Positions 35,549 to 43,344 of a stretch of 43,483 nt of DNA are shown here, piece after piece. Below the pieces are notes generated by a model, which saw only the letters and a program-made list of their open reading frames with translations, ran no database searches and was not told where the DNA came from. Source of the DNA: Phycisphaerae bacterium (GTDB lineage: Bacteria > Planctomycetota > Phycisphaerae > UBA1845); the NCBI GenBank assembly GCA_029260135.1, contig JAJDDV010000174.1, forward strand, positions 1 to 43,483. Reading direction: 5' to 3'. The position numbers were made by a program, and so were the translations under genes. The stretch's first letter is position 1. The number at the start of each line of letters is the position of its first letter.

Positions 35549-36553
35549 TCAAGACACGCGCAGCACCGCCGCCCCCCTCACCGCGCCATCCGCCAACGCG
35601 ATCAGCGCCTCGTTCGCATCCTCGAGGGCAAATGTCTGCGTCGTCGTCCGGACCCCGATCTTCCCCGCAATCTCCAGAAACTCACGGCCGTCACGTCGCG
35701 TCGCATGCGCCACACTCCGCAGCGTCTTCTCGTCGTAGAGATGCTTGACGTAGTCCAGCCCCGGCACCGGGCTCATAAAGATCCCCGCCGTAACGACGAC
35801 CCCACCGCGCTCGATCGCCCCCAACGCATCACGGACCATCGGCCCCGCCGGCGCGAAAATGATCGACGCATGAGGCCTCGCCGGCATCGTGTCTTCGCGG
35901 CCGCCCGTCCAATCCGCGCCGAGTGCCGTCGCCAACTCTCGGTTCCGCTCACTTCGGGTAACCACGAAAACGTGGCACCCGAAATGCTTCGCCACCTGAA
36001 TCGTCAAATGCGCCGAAGCACCGAACCCGTACATCGCCAAACGGCGCCCCGGCCCCAGCTCGCCACACGCACGAAGCGCCCGATACCCGATCAACCCCGC
36101 GCACAGCAAAGGCGCCGTCTCCGCGTCGTCCACCCCCGACGGCACCGCCAGCGCATACGACTCCGGAACTGCGAGGTACTCCGCATACCCTCCGTCCACA
36201 CTCCACCCGGTAAACGCCGCAGACGCGCAAAGGTTCTCCGTTCCTCGCCCACAAAACTCGCAAGAACCACACGTGTGGTGAAGCCAGGGAACCCCAACTC
36301 GATCACCGACCGAAAACTGCACCGCCCCCTCACCAACTTCAGCCACCCGCCCCACGGCCTGATGACCCGGAATCACTGGACGTCGCCGCATCGCCAGCTC
36401 GCCTTCAACCTCGTGAAGATCCGTTCGGCAGACACCGCATGACGACACCCGCACCAGCACTTCACCCGCACCGGGCGTCGGATCGGGGACATCTCGAAGC
36501 ACAAGCGGACGCTCATGCACCCGCGCAGGAGTTGTCAGCACCATCGCCTTCAC
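35549..36553 (-). CDS. Zinc-dependent alcohol dehydrogenase (MDR family)
   Basis: 334 residues from GTG 36553, chosen because GGAGG lies five bases upstream and the product then starts MKAMVLTTPA, as relatives do. Catalytic zinc ligands are Cys39 (SSCGVCRTDLH), His64 (PGHQAVG) and Cys151. The structural zinc is held by Cys95, 98, 101 and 109 (CGSCEFCGRGTENLC). The cofactor fold starts MYGFGASAHLTIQVAKHFG. Family length is normal and no key residue is missing. It should oxidise alcohols or reduce aldehydes with NAD(P)(H); substrate unknown. It is a single-gene unit, preceded by a predicted promoter and a palindrome that could be an operator. Confidence 0.88.
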   Translation of the reverse strand: MKAMVLTTPARVHERPLVLRDVPDPTPGAGEVLVRVSSCGVCRTDLHEVEGELAMRRRPVIPGHQAVGRVAEVGEGAVQFSVGDRVGVPWLHHTCGSCEFCGRGTENLCASAAFTGWSVDGGYAEYLAVPESYALAVPSGVDDAETAPLLCAGLIGYRALRACGELGPGRRLAMYGFGASAHLTIQVAKHFGCHVFVVTRSERNRELATALGADWTGGREDTMPARPHASIIFAPAGPMVRDALGAIERGGVVVTAGIFMSPVPGLDYVKHLYDEKTLRSVAHATRRDGREFLEIAGKIGVRTTTQTFALEDANEALIALADGAVRGAAVLRVS

Positions 36554-36558
36554 ACACA

Positions 36559-36563
36559 CCTCC
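36559..36563 (-). promoter_or_regulatory. SD site fixing a GTG start
   Basis: GGAGG on the minus strand lies five bases before GTG 36553. The upstream ATG 36565 would begin before this SD and has none of its own. Confidence 0.7.
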
Positions 36564-36570
36564 ATCGACC

Positions 36571-36584
36571 GAGCACGAGTGCTC
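36571..36584. promoter_or_regulatory. 14-bp palindrome near the alcohol dehydrogenase start site
   Basis: GAGCACGAGTGCTC is a 6-2-6 inverted repeat. It lies 11-24 bases downstream of the predicted -10 box and 18 bases before the GTG start, where a repressor would block transcription. Its role as an operator is inferred. Confidence 0.45.
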
Positions 36585-36594
36585 CCATCCGCGC

Positions 36595-36624
36595 ATCGTA
36601 ACACAATGTCCAGTACAAGGGCAA
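36595..36624 (-). promoter_or_regulatory. Predicted promoter of the alcohol dehydrogenase gene
   Basis: On the minus strand TTGCCC (36619-36624), an 18-base spacer and TACGAT (36595-36600) preceded by TGT form an extended -10 type promoter about 42 bases upstream of the start codon. Confidence 0.4.
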
Positions 36625-36779
36625 GGCGAGCCGAAGTGTGCCACCGCGTTGTCACTTTCAGGGTTCGCTGTGCGTAATGGTCTTTAGCCCTGCGCCGCGT
36701 GCTCCAGCTTCACCGTATGTCAACGATCAGGCCATCAGGACGCCACGGAAGCTGATCACTCCGCGTCATGCCGTTCTCC

Positions 36780-37090
36780 TCGCCATGCGTTGAATTCCGC
36801 ATCATTTTCCTTGCCTGCCTTTCACCCGCATCGCAGAGTCCTTGTGAGGTCGAAGGTCTCGGTACGACTGGTTATCGATCGCTACGCATTTGGCGCGGCG
36901 TGAGCCTCGAGGGCTTTGGATCTGGAGGTACCTCGAGGGGAGGATTCCGTGTCAATCCGTGGCACTCAGCCTGCGCATGTTCGCACGGTGCTCAACACTT
37001 CCGGTCACTTCGGCCTTCGTTTCGCTTTGTGGTGACCGGGGGCGGCCAGCGGGTGTGCGGCGTCGACCACGTTCCAGGGACCGCCCACGC
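36780..37090 (+). pseudogene. Decayed copy of the multihaem gene's leader and start
   Basis: The stretch parallels the leader and first codons of the multihaem gene 670 bases further on. Shared blocks include GGTTATCG (36870 and 37540), GGCGCGG, GGGAGGATTCC against GAGGGGATTCC, and GTCAATCxxTGGCACxCAG at the start codon. Here the start is GTG 36949, and the frame reads VSIRGTQPAHVRTV and then hits TGA at 37033-37035, where the intact gene continues its signal peptide. Similarity fades near 37090 and no CXXCH codons follow. It is best read as the relic of a duplicated multihaem gene. A conserved RNA element present twice is the alternative. Confidence 0.65.
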
Positions 37091-37447
37091 GAAAGACGCT
37101 TCTTGAACCACATCATGACTGCCACTCCCCAGGGTTGGGCAACGTGGAGTCGGCATCCCGCCCCGGCGTGCCCTCAGACTCCTCCATTCACCTTCTTACC
37201 TACTATCCTACCGCGACACCACGCGTCACACGACGAGACACAAGCTCGCACTTTCCACTCCACGAAGAGATCGATTCGCCGGCGCAATCCGACAGAGCGT
37301 GGAAGACTCAGGTCGCAGTGCATCTTTTGCACCGCGGCAGCGCCTGACGCTACCTAACCTGAGAATGCGACAAAGGAGCTCGCCGATCAACTTTCGTGGT
37401 TCCCTGCGTCGCCGGCGCGGTTCCGATAGGTCGAGACCTTCGCTATT
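37091..37447. other. Gap between the decayed copy and the multihaem leader
   Basis: No convincing gene. Short open frames here have no SD, no family features and overlap each other on both strands. The duplicated leader resumes at about 37448. Confidence 0.5.
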
Positions 37448-37616
37448 CTCTCCATACGGTGGAACCCGCAGTTTCCACCTTGACTTCCAGGAAGGCCAAT
37501 CGTACGTTCGTAAGGAGGTCGGAGACTTCAACAGTAAGAGGTTATCGCTCGCTGCAAAATGGGCGCGGAGCGTAAGCGACAACCATGGGCCCGGAGACGT
37601 TTGAGGAGGGGATTCC

Positions 37617-40600
37617 ATGTCAATCAATGGCACCCAGTCTGCGCGCAGTCCAGCTACTTGTTTATCACTCCTACTTCTTTCGGCTTCGCTCTCCCTCTGT
37701 GGATGCTGGCGCCAGCCGGTCGTTCCCGAGGAACCGCCGGCGGCGGACGGCACCGCGACACCACCAACGACGTCACAAACCGATCCACAACCCGATGCCA
37801 TCGGACCCGCAGGCCAGGTCGATCCCATGGACCCCATCGACACCGCGGGAACGCCGGACCCACTCCCTTGCACCACTTGCCACACAATGCCGATGGGGAC
37901 GCGCCGCGCCGTCGCCGGCGCCTCAGGAAGCGGACTACACCTGCTTTCGAGTTCCACGCTGACGAACATCGACTGCACGTTGTGCCATGAAACAGAGGAG
38001 CACATGGACGGGCAGGTCCGCCTCTGGTCCGACCCCAACGCCCGCAATGCAGTGACCGCCTTCGTCGGCTACCCACTCGCCGATGCGGTCGAGGAGGAGG
38101 CATCGACGACGTTCTGCCTTTCCTGCCATGACGCCGCCGACTACGGCCTTCACACGCCGGCAGGGCAGCCGCCGCTGACCTGTGTTGTTTGCCACGACGT
38201 ACACAACCCGGCGAACGGAAACCGCTCGCTGGTGCGCGACGCACTCGCCGGCGTCCCCGTCACCTTCACCGCCACAACCGGTTCGGGAAGCTTCAGCGAC
38301 GGTGTCTGCCGCGCCTGCCACACGTCGACCGCCTATCACCGAAGCAACGGTACCGGTTCGCCGCACAACGACGGCACCGACTGCACCGCCTGCCACAGCC
38401 ACAACGCCGGATTCCTTCCCAGTCAGAGTGCCTCCTGCATCGAATGTCACAGTGTGACACAAGGCGCAAGGTCCCCCGTCGCCAACGCGACCGGCGCCGG
38501 CGGACACCATCTGCGGTCCGGCGCCCTGGCGGACGGCGACTGCGTGAAGTGCCACGACCAGTCGACCCACCGGGAGGGATCCGTGCGGGTCTGGACGAAT
38601 GCAAACAGCCCGACCGAATCGATAGTCGTCAGCGGCGACCCCAGCCGGCTCACCTCGCTCTGCCTGTCCTGCCACAACGGCGCCAACCATCCTGCGACCC
38701 ACGCGACCGGTACTTCCTGGGAACCGGCCTGCACCGAATGTCACGCCATACACGAACCTGCGCATGCCACCCTCTCATTGGTGCGTTCATCGATCCCCAA
38801 TCGCACTAGCGGCGTCAGCACGCCCGTGTCCTTCGTCGCCCGAACGGGAGCCGGGAGTTTCAGCGATGGAATCTGCAGCGCCTGCCACTCGTCGACAACG
38901 TTCCACCGCAGCGACGGCGCCGGAGCCTCCCACAACGACGGTGCGGACTGCACCCTCTGCCACAGTCACGGTTCGGGATTCCAGCCGGACCAGAGTGCAT
39001 CCTGCACTGAGTGCCATAGCATGACACAAGGTACCCGGCCCGCCGTTGTCAACGCAAGCGGCACCGGAGGGCACCATCTCGGATCCGGTGCCCTGACGGA
39101 CGGCGACTGCGTGAAGTGCCACGACCAGTCGACCCACCGCCAGGGAACGGTGCGCGTATGGTCGGACGCCAACAACCCGACCGCCTCGCTCGCGGTCACC
39201 GGCGACCCGGATCAACTCACCGGGCTCTGTCTCTCTTGTCACAACACCGGTAGTGCTCCCGCCGTTCACCCGACCGGGGGCTCGTGGACGCCGGCCTGCA
39301 CCGAATGCCACGCCATGCACGAACCCTCCAGCGCCAACCTGGCGCTGGTGCGATCATCCGTTCGTCATCGCACGACCGGCGTCGACACGCCGGTATCGTT
39401 TGTCGCCCGAACCGGCACCGGAAGCTTCAGCGACGGGGTTTGCACGGCTTGCCACGCGACCACAACGTATCACCGAAGCGACGGAACCGGCGCATCACAC
39501 AACGACGGCGCCGACTGCACCACGTGCCACGCGCACCGTGCGGGCTTCGCCCCGAGCGGCGCAACGTCGTGTACCGCCTGCCACGGTACCCCACAGGGTA
39601 CCCGCCGCTCAGTGACGGGAGAGTTCGCGCTGGCGTCACACCATGCAGGAGGTGCGAGCGTCACGGACGGCGATTGCACCGTCTGCCACGATATGAGCGA
39701 ACACCGTTCGGGGAGCGTACGCCTGATCAACGTCGACGATCCGACAAACACGGCGCTGGTTGTCAGCCTGGCGACCGACCCGATGACCGACCCCGCCGCC
39801 GCGAGCCTGCTGGAGCCCTTCTGCCTGGCTTGCCACGATACGGACGGCGCCAACGGGTCGGCGCCCTTTGCCGATGGGCAAATGCCCGTCGCCATCGACG
39901 CTGCCACGTGGACGTCCTCATCGCACCGCGCCGGGCAGATGCGCTGCATCGGTGATGGCAGCACCTTTGGCTGCCACAGCTCCGGACACGGATCGAAGAA
40001 GCGATCGATGCTGGCCCCGTGGGATGCGTCGCAGACCGCCGTTTCGGGCGACCCGCTCCGCGAAGAGGAGGGCTTCTGCTACGCCTGCCACGACGCCAGC
40101 GGACCCGCCTCCTCCGACATCGAGTCGGCCTTTGCCCTCGCCAGCCACCACAACGTCAGCGCGTTGGATCAAACCGACGGATCACGCGTCGAATGCGTCA
40201 ACTGTCACAATCCCCACAAGGCCGCCACCGGCGCCCGACTGATCGATCCCGATACCCACACTGTCTGGACCGGAAGCGACCAGGACTTCTGCCTGGTCTG
40301 TCACGACGGCGCGGCGCCCGCGGGTGTGACCTTCCCACCGACGTCGACCGGAACAGGATTCAACAAGAGCGTGTTCGTGGGGACGACCCATGACCTGCAG
40401 CTTGGGGCTGATGCATGCGGGCACTGCCATGCGCCTCACGGTACCGCACACGCACCGATGCTTGACGCCCGCTATGTCGTCGCCGACAACAATAACTACA
40501 GCACCGGCGATGGCGATTACGCCCTCTGCTGGCAATGCCACGGAGAAAACGCGGTGATCCAGCAGGACAATGCGTTCGAAGACTTGCACAAGAAACACGT

Positions 40601-40880
40601 GAAGGGCGAACGTTCGCCGTGCATTATCTGTCACGATGTCCACGTAGGATTCGACTCGGGGGAGGTTGGTTTGATCGACTTGGCGTACGCTGTTCAGGCG
40701 GGTTATGACGTCACGTTTCTTTCGGGAGACGATGGAAGCAGCTCGTTCTGGCTGAACAGCGGTGGAGGGCGCGGTTCTTGTGCGATCCGATGCCACGGCA
40801 AGAAGCACGACCCTAAGTCGTACGACCGGCTGGGCGGGTCCACGACGGACTGCTCCGCCTGCCACGCATCGCAACCGTGA
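37617..40880 (+). CDS. 28-haem c-type cytochrome, putative surface lipoprotein
   Basis: 1087 residues with 28 CXXCH haem-attachment motifs, from Cys85 (CTTCH) to about Cys1079 (CSACH). Two unusual sites, CIGDGSTFGCH (CX8CH) and CAIRCH (CX3CH), may bind further haems or be structural. The N-terminal hydrophobic segment (CLSLLLLSASLSLCGC) ends in a lipobox-like LCGC, followed by a Pro/Asp-rich linker, so it is probably a lipidated envelope or outer-surface protein. A 189-residue unit with six haems is repeated in tandem. Such proteins carry electrons along chains of haems, often to the outside; the partners and acceptor are unknown here. SD GGAGGGG lies just before ATG 37617. A hairpin terminator follows at 40930. 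No cytochrome-maturation gene is nearby. Confidence 0.9.
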   Translation: MSINGTQSARSPATCLSLLLLSASLSLCGCWRQPVVPEEPPAADGTATPPTTSQTDPQPDAIGPAGQVDPMDPIDTAGTPDPLPCTTCHTMPMGTRRAVAGASGSGLHLLSSSTLTNIDCTLCHETEEHMDGQVRLWSDPNARNAVTAFVGYPLADAVEEEASTTFCLSCHDAADYGLHTPAGQPPLTCVVCHDVHNPANGNRSLVRDALAGVPVTFTATTGSGSFSDGVCRACHTSTAYHRSNGTGSPHNDGTDCTACHSHNAGFLPSQSASCIECHSVTQGARSPVANATGAGGHHLRSGALADGDCVKCHDQSTHREGSVRVWTNANSPTESIVVSGDPSRLTSLCLSCHNGANHPATHATGTSWEPACTECHAIHEPAHATLSLVRSSIPNRTSGVSTPVSFVARTGAGSFSDGICSACHSSTTFHRSDGAGASHNDGADCTLCHSHGSGFQPDQSASCTECHSMTQGTRPAVVNASGTGGHHLGSGALTDGDCVKCHDQSTHRQGTVRVWSDANNPTASLAVTGDPDQLTGLCLSCHNTGSAPAVHPTGGSWTPACTECHAMHEPSSANLALVRSSVRHRTTGVDTPVSFVARTGTGSFSDGVCTACHATTTYHRSDGTGASHNDGADCTTCHAHRAGFAPSGATSCTACHGTPQGTRRSVTGEFALASHHAGGASVTDGDCTVCHDMSEHRSGSVRLINVDDPTNTALVVSLATDPMTDPAAASLLEPFCLACHDTDGANGSAPFADGQMPVAIDAATWTSSSHRAGQMRCIGDGSTFGCHSSGHGSKKRSMLAPWDASQTAVSGDPLREEEGFCYACHDASGPASSDIESAFALASHHNVSALDQTDGSRVECVNCHNPHKAATGARLIDPDTHTVWTGSDQDFCLVCHDGAAPAGVTFPPTSTGTGFNKSVFVGTTHDLQLGADACGHCHAPHGTAHAPMLDARYVVADNNNYSTGDGDYALCWQCHGENAVIQQDNAFEDLHKKHVKGERSPCIICHDVHVGFDSGEVGLIDLAYAVQAGYDVTFLSGDDGSSSFWLNSGGGRGSCAIRCHGKKHDPKSYDRLGGSTTDCSACHASQP
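38289..39700 (+). repeat. 567-bp tandem repeat inside the multihaem gene
   Basis: The SFSDGxCxACH block starts at 38289, 38856 and 39423, exactly 567 bases (189 codons) apart each time. Units 1 and 2 each encode six CXXCH sites; unit 3 starts in register but diverges after about 90 codons. The N-terminal 200 residues contain an older, shorter version of the same unit. Long identical stretches around GACGGCGACTGCGTGAAGTG in units 1 and 2 indicate a fairly recent duplication or ongoing gene conversion. Confidence 0.85.
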
Positions 40881-40929
40881 TGACGACGTCACTGGCCGAC
40901 GTGGATTCGAACACGAAAGAAGCGGGCTT

Positions 40930-40953
40930 AGCGGCGTTTGAGCGCCGCTTTTT
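40930..40953 (+). terminator. Intrinsic terminator after the multihaem gene
   Basis: AGCGGCG (40930-40936) and CGCCGCT (40943-40949) form a perfect 7-bp stem with a six-base loop, followed by TTTT. It lies 50 bases after the stop. On the minus strand it also follows the tRNA gene, but without a T-run. Confidence 0.75.
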
Positions 40954-40957
40954 CGAT

Positions 40958-41030
40958 CTGGGCCGCCAGGACTCGAACCTGGAACCTTCTGATCCAGAGT
41001 CAGACGTGCTACCAATTGCACCACGGCCCA
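40958..41030 (-). tRNA. trnQ: tRNA-Gln (anticodon CTG)
   Basis: 73 bases on the minus strand fold into a full cloverleaf. The acceptor stem is TGGGCCG/CGGCCCA, the D arm contains AATTGGTAG, the anticodon stem is TCTGA/TCAGA around CTCTGGA (anticodon CTG), and the T arm is CCAGG-TTCGAGT-CCTGG. The first pair is U1-A72 and the discriminator is G73, both as in E. coli tRNA-Gln and used by glutaminyl-tRNA synthetase. CCA is not encoded. A TTGACA-containing promoter lies just upstream. Confidence 0.95.
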
Positions 41031-41043
41031 TTCGGTTTTGCTG

Positions 41044-41072
41044 ATTGGACGGGGAGGAGGCGAACCTGTCAA
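41044..41072 (-). promoter_or_regulatory. Predicted promoter of tRNA-Gln
   Basis: On the minus strand a perfect TTGACA (41067-41072), a 17-base spacer and TCCAAT (41044-41049) place the transcript start about seven bases before the tRNA 5' end. Confidence 0.6.
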
Positions 41073-41131
41073 GAGTCCCCGGCGACGGAAGCTCCTCCGC
41101 GCCGATGACCTCGTCAACCAATCACGCGCGG

Positions 41132-41716
41132 TCAGAAACTCCGACGTCGAACGAGGCCCATGAACGTCAGCCCAACGGCGGTCAGGCCGAGGCTGAATTG
41201 GGTGTTCATTCCGCAGAGGTCGACGCTGATCGGTGGGATGTCCGGATCCTCGTCCGGCAGTCCGCACACGGCGGGGTCGTCCCAGAAAGGGCAGGCATCA
41301 CACGGAACGTTTCCGATATCGCCCGGGAACAGATCGGTCGGCGTCGGCTCACCGGTGAACTCGTCGACCTCGACAACGCGGCCGGTCAGTGACATCCACC
41401 ACAATGTGCGGAACCCGTCGTCGTCCTCGGCGAAGTCGATCAGGCCGGCCGGGGAGCCCTCGAACGAGACCAGGCCGTCGAGATCGACGACCGTGTCCTG
41501 TAGGACGACGTCGTCACCGGAAACGATGACGAGCTGCCCGGTGTCGCTCAGCACGACGAGTTCGGCGTTGGCCGCGTTCACGACGTCACAGGCGGAGTCG
41601 GACAACGGGTCCACGTAGATATCCCACGGTCTTGTCTGAGCCGCGACGGGCATCGCGCAAACCATCGGCACAGCAACGGCGACAGACAAGACTGTCGCCC
41701 TGATCGTAAATCGCAT
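41132..41716 (-). CDS. Exported protein with C-terminal membrane anchor
   Basis: 194 residues from ATG 41716, preceded by GGAGA seven bases upstream; an ATG 36 bases further up lies before that SD. The signal peptide TVLSVAVAVPMVCAMPVAAQ is followed by an acidic, beta-rich domain with repeating phrases (LVVLSDTGQLVIV; DLDGLVSFEGSPAG) that suggest beta-propeller-like or WD-type blades. A Cys-containing segment (CDACPFWDDPAVCG) precedes the tail, in which a Gly-rich hydrophobic helix (FSLGLTAVGLTFMGLV) and RRR give an anchor or sorting signal of the general PEP-CTERM form. The usual PEP, IPTL or similar signature word is not present. No family is recognised. Confidence 0.65.
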   Translation of the reverse strand: MRFTIRATVLSVAVAVPMVCAMPVAAQTRPWDIYVDPLSDSACDVVNAANAELVVLSDTGQLVIVSGDDVVLQDTVVDLDGLVSFEGSPAGLIDFAEDDDGFRTLWWMSLTGRVVEVDEFTGEPTPTDLFPGDIGNVPCDACPFWDDPAVCGLPDEDPDIPPISVDLCGMNTQFSLGLTAVGLTFMGLVRRRSF

Positions 41717-41890
41717 CTGACATTCTCCGTCCGGTGAGATCCTTCGCATCACGTCGTCCCGGCATCACCCGAGGCGGCCATTCGCTGATACTATCGCACA
41801 GACCGAGTGGGATGGCCAGATCGACGCTGCCGTTGTGGAAGGAAGAGCCTCGCGACGGGTGCGTATCCTGTCGGCGACCGGACCGCGAGA

Positions 41891-42457
41891 CTACGCGGCC
41901 GTGAGAACGGCACGTCGGATCGCGGACCGGCGTTCGACGTCTCGCTGGCCGATACCGTGCTGGAGGACTTCAGTCGCCCCCTCTGGAATGGTGCCCAGAT
42001 GTCGCTGGAGGGCCAGGCTGTCGATTTCTTCGTCCTCTGACGGAAGCTTGCACTCGTCGAAGCCGCCGAAGAGGGTCAGCGAGGCGACCGACCAGTCACC
42101 GCGGCCGAGGTCGACAAGTGCCCGATCCCAATCAGCCAAGGTCAGAAGTCCGCTCTCGAGCATCTCCCGCAGGTCGATGAACTCGGCGGCAAGGGTCGGA
42201 GACTTGATGTCGACGCTGCCGAAAATGGTCAGGAAGAAGGGTTTTCGGTGTTTGGGGCGGCTCTCGCTTTCGAGGAGCTTGGAGGCGAGCGGCTTGCCGT
42301 CGTAGGTTTCCTGCGCCTGGACGGTTCGCCTTCCGGAGAGAATCTGCCGGGCGAGCGTCGGGCAGGTCAGTTCACACCCGCCGAAGACCGTCAGGTAGAT
42401 GGATTTTTCAAACCGAAGCCGCCCGTCGTGGCCGGAAAAAACCGTTGCCTGGATCAT
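41891..42457 (-). CDS. Protein with three LTxFGG strands (LiaF C-terminal-like)
   Basis: 188 residues from ATG 42457, with GGGAGG SD seven bases upstream; a longer frame to 42517 would start before that SD. Three similar strands occur at about 20-35 (YLTVFGGCELTCPT), 72-87 (FLTIFGSVDIKSPT) and 125-140 (SLTLFGGFDECKLP), each followed by helical or polar linkers. FGG-x-E/D repeats of this sort are found in the C-terminal domain of LiaF-like cell-wall stress proteins and related DUFs. No signal or membrane segment is present, so unlike LiaF it is probably cytoplasmic. It has its own predicted promoter. The fold call is tentative and the function unknown. Confidence 0.6.
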   Translation of the reverse strand: MIQATVFSGHDGRLRFEKSIYLTVFGGCELTCPTLARQILSGRRTVQAQETYDGKPLASKLLESESRPKHRKPFFLTIFGSVDIKSPTLAAEFIDLREMLESGLLTLADWDRALVDLGRGDWSVASLTLFGGFDECKLPSEDEEIDSLALQRHLGTIPEGATEVLQHGIGQRDVERRSAIRRAVLTAA

Positions 42458-42483
42458 GCCGCACCTCCCGCGTTCGCACCTGG

Positions 42484-42512
42484 AGTATACCTTCAGTGGA
42501 CTTATTCGTCGA
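42484..42512 (-). promoter_or_regulatory. Predicted promoter of the LTxFGG protein gene
   Basis: On the minus strand TCGACG (42507-42512, four of six consensus bases), a 17-base spacer and TATACT (42484-42489, five of six) would start transcription about 20 bases before ATG 42457. Confidence 0.45.
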
Positions 42513-42879
42513 TTCATCGGAGATATTCCTGCCCTTCAACAAGCGTGCCTGAGGCAGCGAATTCGACGTTCTCGGACGTCCGAGGCGGCTTTTCCGCGGC
42601 GGCGGCGGGCGAGCGCCCGGGGCCGATCCGAGGAGATCGAGGCCGGAAAACGGTTGGAGACGGCACACGGTGCGAGCGTCGCGTGGAGAGGCCGCGGGAC
42701 CGAGTGCCAGTTTTTACTTTCCAATCCCTCCGCGATGGACTATCCTGAACTCACACAAGTCCCTGGCCGGAGGAGTGTTTACAGGTTTCGGGCGATCCTG
42801 CAAAAGTGGGGCTATCTGTGGTTTGTTTGGATCCGGCTGCATCGGTTCGCCCACTAACGCTTTGCGAGGAGGAAGTATC
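42513..42879. other. Intergenic region upstream of the cupredoxin gene
   Basis: About 370 bases between divergent genes. An open plus-strand frame reaches back to 42670, but it lacks a signal-like start and lies before the AGGAGG SD at the cupredoxin start. I find no convincing promoter, RNA or repeat apart from the minus-strand promoter just outside it. Confidence 0.5.
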
Positions 42880-43344
42880 ATGTCCATGTGTCGACGTTCG
42901 TTGTCCATGTTGGTTGTTGCGGCAGTACTTGTCTGCGTTCCGGGAGCCATTGCCGCGACGCACACCGTGCTTGTCGGAAACGGTGGAGCCAACTTCAATC
43001 CGGCGGCCGTTACCGTCGCGCCGGGCGATACCATCGAGTGGGTCCACGTTGCCGGATCTCATACGGTCACGTCGGGGACGCCGTGTACGTCTGACGGCAG
43101 GTTCAATGATCCGGTCCCGCCAGGTGGAAGCGTCGTGTGGGTCGTTCCTACGAACGAACCGGCCGGCGTCATCCCCTATTTCTGCATTCCGCACTGCAAC
43201 TTTGGCATGACGGGCACGATCAACGTGGAGATTCCCATACAGGTTCCGACGGTATCAGAGTGGGGGCTCGGCGCGATGACGCTGGTTCTCTTGGCGGTTG
43301 GGACCCTGATGCTGCGGAGGCGCGTGGGCGCGATGGCGGGATAA
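42880..43344 (+). CDS. Plastocyanin-like cupredoxin with IPTL-CTERM tail
   Basis: 154 residues from ATG 42880 (AGGAGG SD seven bases upstream). A signal peptide (SLSMLVVAAVLVCVPGAIAA) is followed by a type 1 copper domain of about 95 residues: VLVGNGGANFNPAAVTVAPG, then DTIEWVHVAGSHTV (first His ligand), then PYFCIPHCNFGMTG (Cys, His and Met ligands in the C-x2-H-x4-M order of plastocyanins). The tail VPTVSEWGLGAMTLVLLAVG followed by TLMLRRR is an IPTL-CTERM sorting signal, so the copper protein is probably handed to an exosortase-type enzyme and displayed at the surface. It should be a one-electron carrier. It is monocistronic in view. The last 139 bases of the window show nothing I can assign. 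Confidence 0.88.
   Translation: MSMCRRSLSMLVVAAVLVCVPGAIAATHTVLVGNGGANFNPAAVTVAPGDTIEWVHVAGSHTVTSGTPCTSDGRFNDPVPPGGSVVWVVPTNEPAGVIPYFCIPHCNFGMTGTINVEIPIQVPTVSEWGLGAMTLVLLAVGTLMLRRRVGAMAG

Noticed and set aside
35369..36442. A 357-codon plus-strand open frame opposite the alcohol dehydrogenase
   Set aside because: Arg/Pro/His-rich without features; the minus strand encodes all zinc ligands of an alcohol dehydrogenase.
36860..36948. GEMM-type cyclic di-GMP riboswitch in the multihaem leaders
   Set aside because: Such riboswitches precede multihaem genes in some bacteria, but the conserved core words of that class could not be found in either leader copy.
37226..38765. Two minus-strand open frames (273 and 276 codons) opposite the start of the multihaem gene
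   Set aside because: They arise from the repetitive GC-rich haem codons on the other strand, and the multihaem frame is unambiguous.
38289..39700. CRISPR-like or transposon-derived reading of the long repeat in the multihaem gene
   Set aside because: The period is 567 bases, a multiple of three, with every unit in frame and haem motifs conserved; there are no short spacers, inverted ends or target duplications.
40930..40957. The hairpin as terminator of the tRNA gene
   Set aside because: It follows the tRNA on the minus strand, but the T-run lies only on the plus side, so it fits the multihaem transcript better.
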